Assembly: GCF_000002235.5 (NCBI RefSeq)
Contig: NW_022145612.1
Coordinates: 15,492,809 to 15,556,808 of the forward strand
Source of the DNA: Strongylocentrotus purpuratus
Lineage: Eukaryota > Echinodermata > Echinoidea > Camarodonta > Strongylocentrotidae
Direction: 5' to 3'
DNA length: 64,000 bases
Below are positions 12,270 through 22,348 of this stretch, in pieces. The notes below the pieces were generated by a model that was given only the letters and a program-made list of their open reading frames with translations, had not been told where the DNA came from and searched no databases. Within the stretch, counting starts at the first letter, position 1; every line of letters begins with the position of its first letter. The position numbers were made by a program, and so were the translations under genes.

Positions 12270-12898
12270 GAGTGATTTCAAGTTGGGTGTTTAAGGCTGG
12301 TGTTAGTGTTTAATAAACACTAACACCAGCCTTAACACCGAACTGGAAATCAGCTGGTGTTAAGGCTTTGACCTCTGAATATCGCCAACTTCCGGTAGCT
12401 AGTGTTATCGATTTTGCAAAATTGTCGTCTGCTGAACCGACCTTTGTGGCTGGTGTTAATATTTAACATACAAATGTCCTATTCACTAACACTAGCCCCT
12501 AGGGATTAAGCAAATGTTGATTTCCAGTTCGGTGTTAGTGTTGTACCCGCACGCAGTCAACGCACGAACGACGCCAATTTATTGTCTGACGATCAAACAC
12601 AAATATATGAAACAGGTAATTCATATATTCTTTCGTGTAAAATTAGTTATTTTCTAAGACCAGAGAAATAGGTGTAAATTTATTCTGTACTTTTCATGAT
12701 ATCTTTAGTTTTGATGAACTATTTTTAAATCATCGTCGTAAAATCAAGAATGTGGTGACGTCACGGCTGGTTTTAAGCTATCGATTTTGATATCGGTATC
12801 GGGCTCTTAATTTCATCAGCAAATTCTCTGCTCGATTTAAGAGCTCTTGACTGCTCTAAACACTAACACTAACACTAACACCCAACTTGAAATCACTC
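12270..12898. mobile_element. 629-bp TIR element (MITE) with GTGTTAGTGTT motifs
   Basis: The ends match as terminal inverted repeats: GAGTGATTTCAAGTTGGGTG from 12270 and its complement ending at 12898, 22 bp perfect in all. Flanking AAT on both sides (12267-12269 and 12899-12901) is a likely 3-bp target duplication. The inside is rich in GGTGTTAGTGTT and its complement and has no open frame of note. It is a non-autonomous DNA element; the superfamily is not determined, and a 3-bp target would suit Harbinger-like elements. Confidence 0.85.
12291..12335. repeat. Near-perfect 22-1-22 hairpin
   Basis: Arms 12291-12312 and 12314-12335 are exact reverse complements around a single A. The arm begins TTAAGGCTGGTGTTAGTG. 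It lies just inside the left end of the 629-bp element and would extrude or fold readily. Confidence 0.95.
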
Positions 12899-13263
12899 AA
12901 TATGCACTATTCACAATTGAGGTGAAGAGTGAAATACCAGATCCATGGTCACAATTAATTTATTTAAGCTTGAAGTCAATTTGTTGTGTGGTGCTAAAAA
13001 CTAGTATGTATGTTGCTATGGGTTGTATTACTATTTGATTATTGAATTCTAAATTTCCTTAGGCCATGGGTTAACTTTAGAAAGGTAATTAAACATGCCA
13101 CATCGGTTTTGTAATCTTGCATTTCGAGCAGTCAGATGAAGGTAGAATTTAATCAATTCATCCTCTCTTTTCTCAACAATGCACACATACTGAAGCCTTG
13201 GAGTAGATAGATACATGACCTTATACATTAATGTGTTATGAAGACACATATGTATTCCAGGAG
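12899..13263. other. Unannotated spacer
   Basis: Nothing recognised between the TIR element and the polypurine tract. Confidence 0.5.
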
Positions 13264-13392
13264 TGAGTGAGAAAGAGAGAGAGAGAGAGGGAGGGAGGGA
13301 GGGGAGGGAGGGAGGGAGAGAAAGAGAGAGAGAGGGAGGGAGGGAAGGAGGGAGGGAGGGAGGGAAGGGAGGGAGGGAGGGAGGGAAGGAGG

Positions 13393-13441
<49 letters not shown>

Positions 13442-13755
13442 GAGAGAGAGAGAGAGAGAGAGAGAGGGTGGACATGGAAAGAAAAAGAGGTACAGATGGA
13501 GGCAGGTATAGATGGAGATATATAGAGCGAAAGAGGGGGAGGGGAAACAGATGAAGAGAGGGAGGAGAGAGGGAGAGAGAAGGGGGGGGGGCAAGAGGTA
13601 GAGATGGAGATATATATATATATATAGCGAAAGAGGGGGAAAGAAGAAAGATGGAGAGAGGGAGGAGGGGAGGGAGAGAGAGAGAGAGAAGGGAGGGGGG
13701 GGGACATGGAAAGAAAACAAGGTGGAGATGGAGTTATATATCGTGAGAGGGAGAA
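13264..13755. repeat. Long polypurine tract, about 490 bp
   Basis: GA, GGGA and GGA units on the + strand, broken by short (TA)n at 13612-13626 and a few unique bases. The parts from 13500 to 13755 are a degenerate tandem repeat ('ggtagagatggagatatata' type, with agcgaaagaggggga recurring). Long frames read from it are Ser/Leu/Pro or Arg/Glu low-complexity artefacts. Confidence 0.9.
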
Positions 13756-16700
13756 GAGGAGAGAGATACTATAACCATATATAGATCCATACTAGTATTA
13801 GACCAAAATGGATTATTAATTCATTTACACAGTTAAGGTCACATAGGGTCAGAGATTCAGAAATCCTTGTGTAATAATGGGAAGTAAGTAGTACTATTCT
13901 AAAATTAATATAGTCTGGGGTCATTCTTTATTAAGCAGCTATCTCTGTCATCACGTACCAAAACGGAAGTTTTCAATGTGGGAAGGACATGACGGTTTAT
14001 TCATTATTAGATCAGTGTAAATGACTGGGGGAAATAAATTGTGAAGATAAAAATCTATATAAAATGATGAAAGATAATATGAAAACAATTTGCACAAAAA
14101 AGGCGAACACAAATGAACAAATAGTTATGCTTCGATCTTAGGTATATTTTATCATACGTATAATAATGTGAAAAATAATGTAATTCCTTTTTTGTATTCC
14201 TTACCACTAACAGTTGGGGTGAACCTCATACATATATATTTACGAAAGCATTCCAAAACCAGCCTTTAATATATCTAAAGGAAATTTTGAAAATGCACTG
14301 GGTGTCACTGACCTTCATTTCGGAGTCACATACTATCAACAATTTAATGACATCATTATCATATTCTATTTCCAATCTACATATTAATATCTGGATATCA
14401 TGTTGTTTACAACAATACAACATTAATCAAAATCTGCTGGTTGCTAGGGTACTACGTAGATCAAAACATAGTACATTCAAGGGTGGTCATAAAATGTTAG
14501 AAAATGTATATAGAATAGCGAGAGGGAATCTTTTTAAAGTCTATACATTATCGACATGGTCTCCCCCCCAGAAAAAAAAAAAAAAATAATAATAATAATA
14601 ATAGATTTGTATACACTTTACCCAAAACTTCACTTTTAGAATGTTTTGATACTTCATGCTTTATCTGCATATTCATCAAACAAAGAAGCAAACACAATAT
14701 CTGTAAACAGACCTTGATACAATTTAATATCTGGGTACCAACACAAATCCATAGATCGGGACTACATCACCAATAATGGTATATCTATTGAGAAATATCA
14801 TGCATCAAGAAATATGTAGTATTAAAAAATAAGAGATGAGAAGAGAATAACTGATGTAACTTTACATCAGCAGCCACAAACAGGGGACACAAACTTACGA
14901 TCTATTCTACAACATAATTGTTTTTTTCTTTTAATATCATAAGCGATACACCTACTTAAGTAAGACTCAAGGTAAAACTCAGAAGAGGATGCTTGTTTTG
15001 CAGAATAAAACCTTCAATTCCACCATGTTCATCAAACAACTAGTCATTAACGAGTCTGCCAAGGAAGGCCAGACGCAGTGTATGAAATACATCCACAAGT
15101 AAAGCAAGGAGATACAATTACCTCAGCAAAGTCAATTAAAGTATGGGGGTCACTCATCAAAAAGTGCTTTACACCTCAACCTGGCTTCGATCATTCAGGA
15201 TTGAAGACAGGAAATTTTTCATTTAGGTGTGAAAAATGGATCAGACTGGTACCATTCCAGGAATCACTCAAAATGTGTTCACACAAGAGCCAAAATTAAC
15301 ATTCCTCTCAAACTTAGTATCTGCGTATGATTTGTCTTTGCAAATATACATGTAACATTTATATATATATATACATAGGTGAATTTTTAGTCATGTGATA
15401 CACTTTTCTGGCTGTAGGAGAGATTTAAAAATCTTGTTATTTTAAGAGACGTATCCAAAGGCTTGCAAAGGTTGTGCCAGGTATTTTCTTTTCCTAAAAT
15501 GTTTTTTTTACAAATCATTGTATCAGTTCAAATAATACAAAGTATGCCTGTTTTGACTTTCATTTGACTGTATGTAATTGTACCAAAATAAATATGAAAG
15601 ACTTGTATTATTATCGCTTATGAGATAAATTACGGCACTGATAATTTTATGGTCAAGTAGATTATAAAAAAGATTCAATAGATTTAAAGGATTTTTCAGT
15701 AAGACCTTGGTGATATTTCCTGCTTATTTAAATATTAGTATCACCAACTTTATTTCTTTTTCAAAGACCTTACTGTTAACCTTGTTTTCATAAAGAAAAG
15801 GTTACAGATATTTTTCATTCACTAATTTGTCTATTACTGCTTTGTGGCAGTGCCCTACTTACAAACTTTACCCTCTTTTCACCTGAATAGAAACAAAAGA
15901 AAAAGGAGATAACTGGTAAGGTCACTTCAGGTCAAGCACATATTAATTAAATCTGGGGAGGGATTTCGTTTCACCTCTGGAAATGACTAATGGTGTGTTT
16001 TGAAGTTCTAATTCGAAGCCAAACAGTGCCCATAAAGAGGTTTGAAGTTGAGGGAGGGAGAGCGGAAGTCATCTGCATTAGGCGTGGCAAGATGGGTACC
16101 ATGCTGCTCTACTTCTGGGCAAGCCTTTGTCTGAGGGTTTAGACAGCATGGAGCAGGATCCCGAGCAGGATGGCCAAGAGAGGGTCTCAGAGAGACACCC
16201 CCTGGTTGGAATACTGAAATAGCACCTGGCCGGTACACCTGCCAGGGCTCCAATATCCTCCCAGTCATCATCATTATTCAATGGTTGAGTAAAAAAAACC
16301 TGCATAAACTTGTCCAATGAGAGCCAAAAGGACTTTATTTGTATGTAGAAATATAAGAGTCAATCACCTTTTTCTTCTCACAAGATCATTGCTCAAGATT
16401 TGTATGTAAAGCATTGTGTGAGTATTTACAACCTAGAAATTCTCCAAAAAAACTTTTAAAAAATCCCCCTATCAATCTTATTCTTTGAAATTCTTAAGTC
16501 TTATATTGGAATATTAGAAAAAAATGATTCTCTTGCAGCAATCAGATTGTTAATCCAGGCGGACAAATTTTCAGAATAATATCTATGAATCTGAACAATT
16601 TCAAGTTATTCAGAACTAGAATGAATCTTAATTCCTCATACATACTTTGTCCAAATGCTTATCTACAAATTAAGAAGAAAATTAAGTAATATACCAATCA

Positions 16701-16796
16701 ATTGCTGATCAATTTTCCATTTCTTTATCAAAATGTTAGTGAAAATAGCTTACATATCATTTGTTGATAGCACAAGGGAGTTAACTCTTTGTTTAA
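13756..16796. other. Unannotated spacer
   Basis: AT-rich. C7-AG-A15 followed by (TAA)n lies at 14563-14602 and (TA)n near 15358-15372. A GC-richer patch at 16000-16280 has overlapping minus-strand frames, none recognisable. No gene called. Confidence 0.45.
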
Positions 16797-16925
16797 GTAT
16801 ATGGGTTATTGCCCTTCTGGCCCTCAACAGATGATAATGTCTCCTCAGAGCTAGAAGGGCACTACCGCACATAATTGTACACAGTTAATGCCCTTCTGGC
16901 TATATAGGCTGATGGTAGTATCCCT
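16797..16925. repeat. Palindromic 'GCCCTTCTGGC' repeat, dispersed copy
   Basis: Two copies of ATTGCCCTTCTGGC/AATGCCCTTCTGGC flank an inverted version (GCTAGAAGGGCA). The same motif family builds the arrays around 43421-43490, 48705-48960 and 49150-49260, with a single unit near 40704. This is probably a relative of the terminal array of the large inverted-repeat element. Confidence 0.6.
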
Positions 16926-17114
16926 AAATATGATCATGTCATAGAATTTCACTGAGGAAAACTCCAGGTCTGCCGAACTGTGAACTAAGGCACATGGCTG
17001 CCAATGTGATGTCCAGACAGTGCTCGATCTACTTAGCTCTACCCAGCCAGTCCTATGGGTTGCATGACTACCTTGTCCTTCCTGGAGTATACAGACTATA
17101 AATATCTCCAGGCA

Positions 17115-17608
17115 TACATACCAGACACATGATCCTTCAGACAGACCATGGACAGACCCTCACATGCAGATCCTTTCAAGAGCCCCCATGCCAAATCGCC
17201 AGCTTAACTATTTCCTTTACCTGGGCTAACCTTATACAAAAGGTTTAGGATTGAGTGGGGAGGGGGCGGTAGAGAGATCAATTACCCCCTTACCTGGAAG
17301 CTATAAAGAGACCATGCTGGTAGGAAAGTAAGGGGAAGGCCTTTTCCTTGTTCTTTCACAAAGCTCTGGTGATTGTTTGACCACATTTCCCCATCAGGTA
17401 AAATGTGGTGAAAATAATGAGGAAATTGAAAGGTTACAGGCATATTCAGGGGTCAAGAAAGGTTCATAGAATGAAGTTCAACAGTTCATGGATCTATCAT
17501 AAAATAAGAAATTATTAAATGTATTACCTTGGTAATAGCCACCTGTAATGATATCAATAATTAATATTACATGAAATTAGAAATGTTCTAAAATTTTGCA
17601 AATTATCA
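17115..17608. repeat. Tandem duplication, copy 1
   Basis: Starts 'acataccagac' and shares 'cagatcctttcaagagcccc' and 'cttacctggaagctat' with the next copy. It holds about 130 bp absent from copy 2 (roughly 17335-17460). Confidence 0.85.
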
Positions 17609-17972
17609 ACATACCAGACTTATGGACCTTGAAACAGACCCTCCTATGCAGATCCTTTCAAGAGCCCCCACACAAAATTGAGGGCTTAAATATTTCCTTT
17701 ACCTCAGCTGACCATGATTATAAAAGGTTTGAGATTGAGCGAGGGGGGGGGGGGTAGAGAGATCAATTTACCCCCTTACCTGGAAGCTATATAGAGACCA
17801 TGCTGGTAGGAAAGTAAGGGGAAATTACAGAGTTAAGTTACACAGTTCATGGATCAATCTTGAAATAAAAAAGTATTGCCTTAGGGACTTTCCACTGGTT
17901 CTGATATTAGTTAATATTACATGAAATTAGTCATGTTCTAACAATTTGAAATTTATCAATAAGGAAAAATGA
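17609..17972. repeat. Tandem duplication, copy 2
   Basis: Head-to-tail second copy, offset 494 bp from copy 1 and shorter. 'gagaccatgctggtaggaaa' is shared exactly; the final part, around 'attacatgaaattag', also matches. Confidence 0.85.
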
Positions 17973-18113
17973 TACAAAATACAAATTGTTTTTTACAGTT
18001 AGGTATATTTTGTGGACAGAATGTTAAAATGACGGGTGTAAAAATGGGAACAACCCCATCTTGAAAGACCCTGGACAAAACATCTAAAAATCTAAGTCAA
18101 GAGGCAGAACATT

Positions 18114-18679
18114 CAGCGTGTTTCCACAGAAAACATCGACACGGTATTTTCCGTGTCATACCGTGTCATACCGGGTCAGTTTTCCTGTGGAAACACAAGC
18201 GTGTCGGGTCGAGTCGACCGAGATGCGGATTATCAGATCCACCTCTGGGAGGTGGATCTTGACGTGTCGACCCCAACGAACTCCCTGTAAAATCTCTGTG
18301 GAAACACACAGCGACAAACCGTGTCTGGCGGAGCATCAGAGCGCGCGAAGCCCCAATCACCACTGCAGCGTGATTGGTTGAAAAATACTCTGAAATACGC
18401 GCGTATGTTTATCTACGCGCTGTACGTAACAATGGAAAATGTACGTCACAATAGAATAGCGTGGAATCTTGTGTAGATCTGAATCCACGATCGAGGTCAA
18501 AGGTTGAATCTTGACTTCCGATTGATACGGCATTTTCCTGACTTGGAACATGGAATCGGGGCGAATCGGAATGCTGCGCTCTGTGGAAACAGATTGGTTT
18601 ATACCGTGTCGCCGCGACACGGTATTTCAATCCGGAAAAGATCATCCGGGTTCCACTTTTTTTCTGTGGAAACACGCTG
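18114..18679. mobile_element. 566-bp TIR element (MITE), CpG-rich
   Basis: Terminal inverted repeats CAGCGTGTTTCCACAG (from 18114) and its complement ending at 18679, flanked by ATT on both sides (18111-18113, 18680-18682), a likely 3-bp target duplication. The end motif CTGTGGAAACAC is reiterated inside at 18185, 18296 and, with one change, 18581. Two internal hairpins each have 11-bp arms and 3-bp loops (18235-18259, 18601-18625). It is much richer in CpG than its surroundings. No transposase is seen, so it is non-autonomous. Confidence 0.85.
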
Positions 18680-19808
18680 ATTGTCAAGAGATTGACATCT
18701 TTAAAAAAAAATCAAATCATGCAGAGATAAAATTTGTGTAAATAATGGGAATCAAGAAAAAATCTTGCTATTTGTTCAGTCCAACCCACTCTATTTCAGT
18801 GTATTTACTAAAAAGATAACAAGAACACGATATTCAGAAGAAAAGATAACACCCTAACATTCTAAAAATGTATATGCTGGTATTGGTGGACAAATACGTG
18901 AAAAGTGAGAGGAGGAGAGGTAAAGGGAGGGGGGGGGGGGGGGGGGGGAACATACAATTATTTCTCCACTGTGGCAGTCAATTGAAAAAGATATTCCCAT
19001 TATATTGTCAGCAAAGAGTCAAAGGGTATATTCTCTTATATAATCTGTAAGGGCATGCAATGCATCTATTAAACATACCGGTACTCAATAAGTTTCCTTT
19101 ATTACACATTATGTTTATCAAAATAGTCTAGGATTTGTGAAAAGACATATTTTCCAATGTACATCTACTTTACTATCGTTCTGCATTGTTCTATAGCTAG
19201 GTCATTTGAAAGAAATTTCTGAGAATGTCAGATGACGAAAATAAAGCTTCATATCTAATGTACTTTTAAACAGAATATTCACTTTGAGAGATTTAAAATG
19301 GAAAGGCTTGATTTATCAATATTGACTCTGAAACAAGTAAATACACATAGTGCATTCCATATTCTTGCTGCAAATATGATAGATGCAAATTATTTTTAAA
19401 AAAATCACTGGTTATGGAAATGTAATACGTTTTAATGAAAGGAAAGTGTAGGAGACACAAAATGTTGACTCAAGATATAAGGAGCAAAAACACTTTAACC
19501 TCTAGGAAAATGTATATTGGAATGCATGTAACACTGAAGACATACAAAAGATGCACTTAATGTGAGAGAGTGTATGTAGGGGGGGGGGGCACAAGTTTGA
19601 AAGGCAATGAACAACGCCCTAATTATGGTCACGACAGAGGTCAAGATAGTCAAAAACTTGTTTAAAGTTTAAAGTATACAATTGCGAAGCCTTAAAATTC
19701 ATGAGATAATTAGGTTTTCCATCATCACTTCAAACTATATCAAGGTTTGCTTGAAAATGGCTTGCTAAACTAAATATATCACCTGTAGCAGTATCATAGT
19801 TGGCTTCT
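18680..19808. other. Unannotated spacer
   Basis: Contains a G-run of about 19 near 18930-18948 and a G10 run near 19580. Otherwise AT-rich with nothing recognised. Confidence 0.5.
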
Positions 19809-20179
19809 TTAAAGGTAAAGACCAGTATTGGAAACGCCCCAATTTCAAAAAATGAAATGGAAGCTCTCATTACCAATGTGAAAGAATATGTTTTGACTAA
19901 TACATGATGATAAAAAATTTGCCGGGAAACCGCCTACTAATTCATATATTTGGTAAATTTGTTTCTCTCATGGTCTGTGAGAGATATAGGGTAGTCCAAT
20001 ATACATCTTTCTGTGTATAATGCTTGTAACTTTACGAAGAATGGGCCAAATTTCTTATCATTTTGATGATTCCAGAACCTTGCAGATGCTAGATGCAAGA
20101 TGATCAACCTTTTCTGATCGATTCCACAACAATTCTTTCACAATGCAATCGCATGACCATAACTGGTCTTTACCTTTAA
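19809..20179. mobile_element. TTAA-target MITE, copy 1 (363 bp plus TSD)
   Basis: TTAA at 19809-19812 and 20176-20179 flanks an element beginning AGGTAAAGACCAGT and ending with its complement. TTAA target duplications are typical of piggyBac and some Kolobok elements. The inner sequence matches, in reverse orientation, the element at 21437-21828 over about 180 bp. No open frame. Confidence 0.85.
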
Positions 20180-20571
20180 ATGAGAATCATTGATATTCAG
20201 TGTAGCAAGAAATTATTCTTTACTTAAATCATTGATTGATAACTAGGTAATTTGCTTCAACCTAAGCTCATTGTGTTATCTTTCTCTAAGTGATGCTATT
20301 AGGTCTTGTGCACATGACAGGTTCTGCTTTCTTGTGTATATGTTGAATAAACATATTCTGAAATCTTTGAAAAAAGATTACCATTACAAAACTTCTTGAA
20401 AGATGAATATAAATTTCTTGAAAATTTCGATCATTTGATGCATTAACGGGAGAATTATTCTTTTGCTCTCATTACCATTTCTTTTTGACAGATAACAAAA
20501 CAGATAATCTGTCATTTTCAATTTGTGTCAAACCGTTCCACTAAACCTGAATACTTATCGGCTTAATATTT

Positions 20572-20667
20572 CGTCGCTGTTTTCACGAAGTGACGGTAGT
20601 GAAAAAAATTGCATTCACTTTGCGTGCCGATTTTCCTCACTACCGTCACTTCGTGAAAACAAGGACG
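20572..20667. mobile_element. Hairpin MITE, copy 2 (96 bp)
   Basis: Same arms as the 12061-12157 element, including TTTTCACGAAGTGACGGTAG. Flanked by ATTT on both sides (20568-20571 and 20668-20671), a likely 4-bp target duplication. The loop differs from copy 1, so the arms are better conserved than the centre. Confidence 0.85.
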
Positions 20668-20689
20668 ATTTGCTGTCCATGACATTTTG

Positions 20690-21210
20690 GTATGATTCTG
20701 CATACGTCATATTAAATGTCATTTTGAATGTCATATATTACTGGTAAGTTTCATCATCTTCAGCGTAAAGAAAGGTGTATACCTTTTAAACCACAAGATG
20801 TACAATATTATACAACATTAGAGTTGTTACACTTGGCATTGAAATACAACTGACAAGTAAATAAAGTAAAAAAAGGTATAGTTGTGCGTACGTCATTTTA
20901 AATGTCATTTTGAATGTCAGATACTTGGCATTAAAATACAACTAATGAGTAAATAAAGTAAGAAAGGAGTAGTTGTGCATATATCATTTTAAATGCCACT
21001 ATATGGATGTCACTTAAAATCTATGTTCAAATCATCACAAGAAATGTATACACTCCCCATACTACAACATCTGTAAACAAAAATTGTATGGTTTCCCAGC
21101 AATAAAACTTATTAAAATAACGATGGTGGTTACAAAATCTATGACCTGATTCTACAAATGTCATTGTAAATGTCATTTTGAACATCAGAGACACGTACTA
21201 CCTTGTAATT
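20690..21210. repeat. Degenerate tandem repeat, unit about 95 bp
   Basis: Repeated phrases 'gtcattttaaatgtcatttt', 'tggcattgaaatacaact', 'agtaaataaagtaa' and 'tagttgtgc' occur in order two to three times, with partial copies to about 21190. No coding signal. Confidence 0.65.
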
Positions 21211-21432
21211 TTGTAAAAGTAGTAACTCTTCTAAGTATATGGATTTTTTATGGCTTCCAGGTAATAAAGGCTGGAATTTTTTAAAAAAGTGAACCGTTTA
21301 AGTAGTAAATTCAATTTTTAGCATATAACATGAGTTTTATTTTTCAAAAGAAAGAGAAATGAATAGAATATTCATTTCAGTCATGATCTATGTTGAGCAA
21401 ATATGGTTCCTTTTTTATTAATGAAGCTAACC

Positions 21433-21832
21433 TTAAAGATGAAGTTGAGTTCTGGTCATGCGATTGCATTGTGAAAGAAACGGTGTGGAACCGACCAGAA
21501 AAGGTTGATCATCTAGCATATAAGAATTTGTGTGTATTGCAAGGTTCTGGAATCATCAAAATGATAAGAAATTTGGCCAAGTCTTGGTAAAGTTACAAAC
21601 ACTTGCACAGAAAGATGTATATGGGACTACACCAACACGTGGCGTAAAGAGCCGGCCCCCCCCCCCCAATTTTTACGTTGTCACATGTATATTTAGAATA
21701 TGAAGGCATTTGAAGAGCCATGATTTTCAGGGAACATGTCTTAACTGATGTTCTTCCACACTTGCATAATAAGAATGAGTAATGCTTACAAATTATTTTT
21801 CACCTCTTCCCAGAACTCAACCTTCTCTTTAA
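21433..21832. mobile_element. TTAA-target MITE, copy 2 (392 bp plus TSD)
   Basis: TTAA at 21433-21436 and 21829-21832. The ends are inverted repeats (AGATGAAGTTGAGTTCTGG against AGAGAAGGTTGAGTTCTGG). The segment from about 21459 to 21635 matches copy 1 read backwards ('ggttctggaatcatcaaaat' is identical). The other half is unrelated to copy 1. The open frame 21390-21590 runs across the element and is not a gene. Confidence 0.8.
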
Positions 21833-22265
21833 CATGCAAACAGCCCTGTCATACTATCTTTAAAGAAAATGTGGAATTCTTGCAAGGGTAATAGGGGAAG
21901 ATAAGAAGAACACTCCCAAAATGCCAGATATACACAAAGAGAAGTAATTGAAAGAAAACAAAAGCTAGCAGAACACGCTTAGTATTGAAAAGCTAAGAAA
22001 ACACAAGTGAAAAGATACAGGCTCTTCCTGGACCATGTAAGGGTCATCACGTAATGGACAATGCATGCAATACAATAGCCCCATCAACATTGTTTAATCC
22101 ATCACTTTGCACAATACATGTAAATGAGGGTCGTTTCTTTTAATGCAGCCATAGGAAATCAAAGATTCATGGAATTTTGAGTAAACAGTGTGGAAAGCGA
22201 ACTAGTTCTGTAATCTAGATTGAACAAGGATGAAGGATTAATCATTGATATCTCCTAAATTACAG
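21833..22265. other. Unannotated spacer
   Basis: Nothing recognised. Confidence 0.5.
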
Positions 22266-22348
22266 GTCCTTCTATAAGTTCTTAGAAGGATTTACTTTGG
22301 AATGCCCGATGAGAAACATCCTCAAGGACGGCCTCATCAAACTACCAG
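22266..22348 (+). other. Candidate internal coding exon, unidentified
   Basis: An 83-bp stretch bounded by 'attacag' before and a GTAGAT donor after. In the frame starting at the second base it reads 27 residues without a stop, beginning SFYKFLEGFTLECP. About 60 percent of third codon positions are G or C, against about one third in the surroundings. The product is not recognised and no partner exon is assigned. A GC-richer stretch follows to about 22650, also with an open + strand frame ending at 22508. It may instead be a conserved non-coding island. Confidence 0.22.

Noticed and set aside
13049-13720. Long frames (up to 223 codons) rich in Ser, Leu, Pro or Arg, Glu
   Set aside because: They translate (GA)n and (GGGA)n purine tracts in all frames of both strands; the same happens at 10838-11159, 28931-29320, 30148-30501, 39738-40001, 42722-43018, 53788-54165, 58277-58471 and 59151-59443.
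16008-16317. Two overlapping minus-strand frames in a GC-richer patch, with an acidic segment (NNDDDWEDIGALAG) before a possible donor
   Set aside because: Neither frame shows a domain; a one-exon call on so little signal would be guesswork.
21390-21590. 66-codon frame on the + strand
   Set aside because: It runs across the end of a TTAA-flanked MITE, so it is not a host gene.
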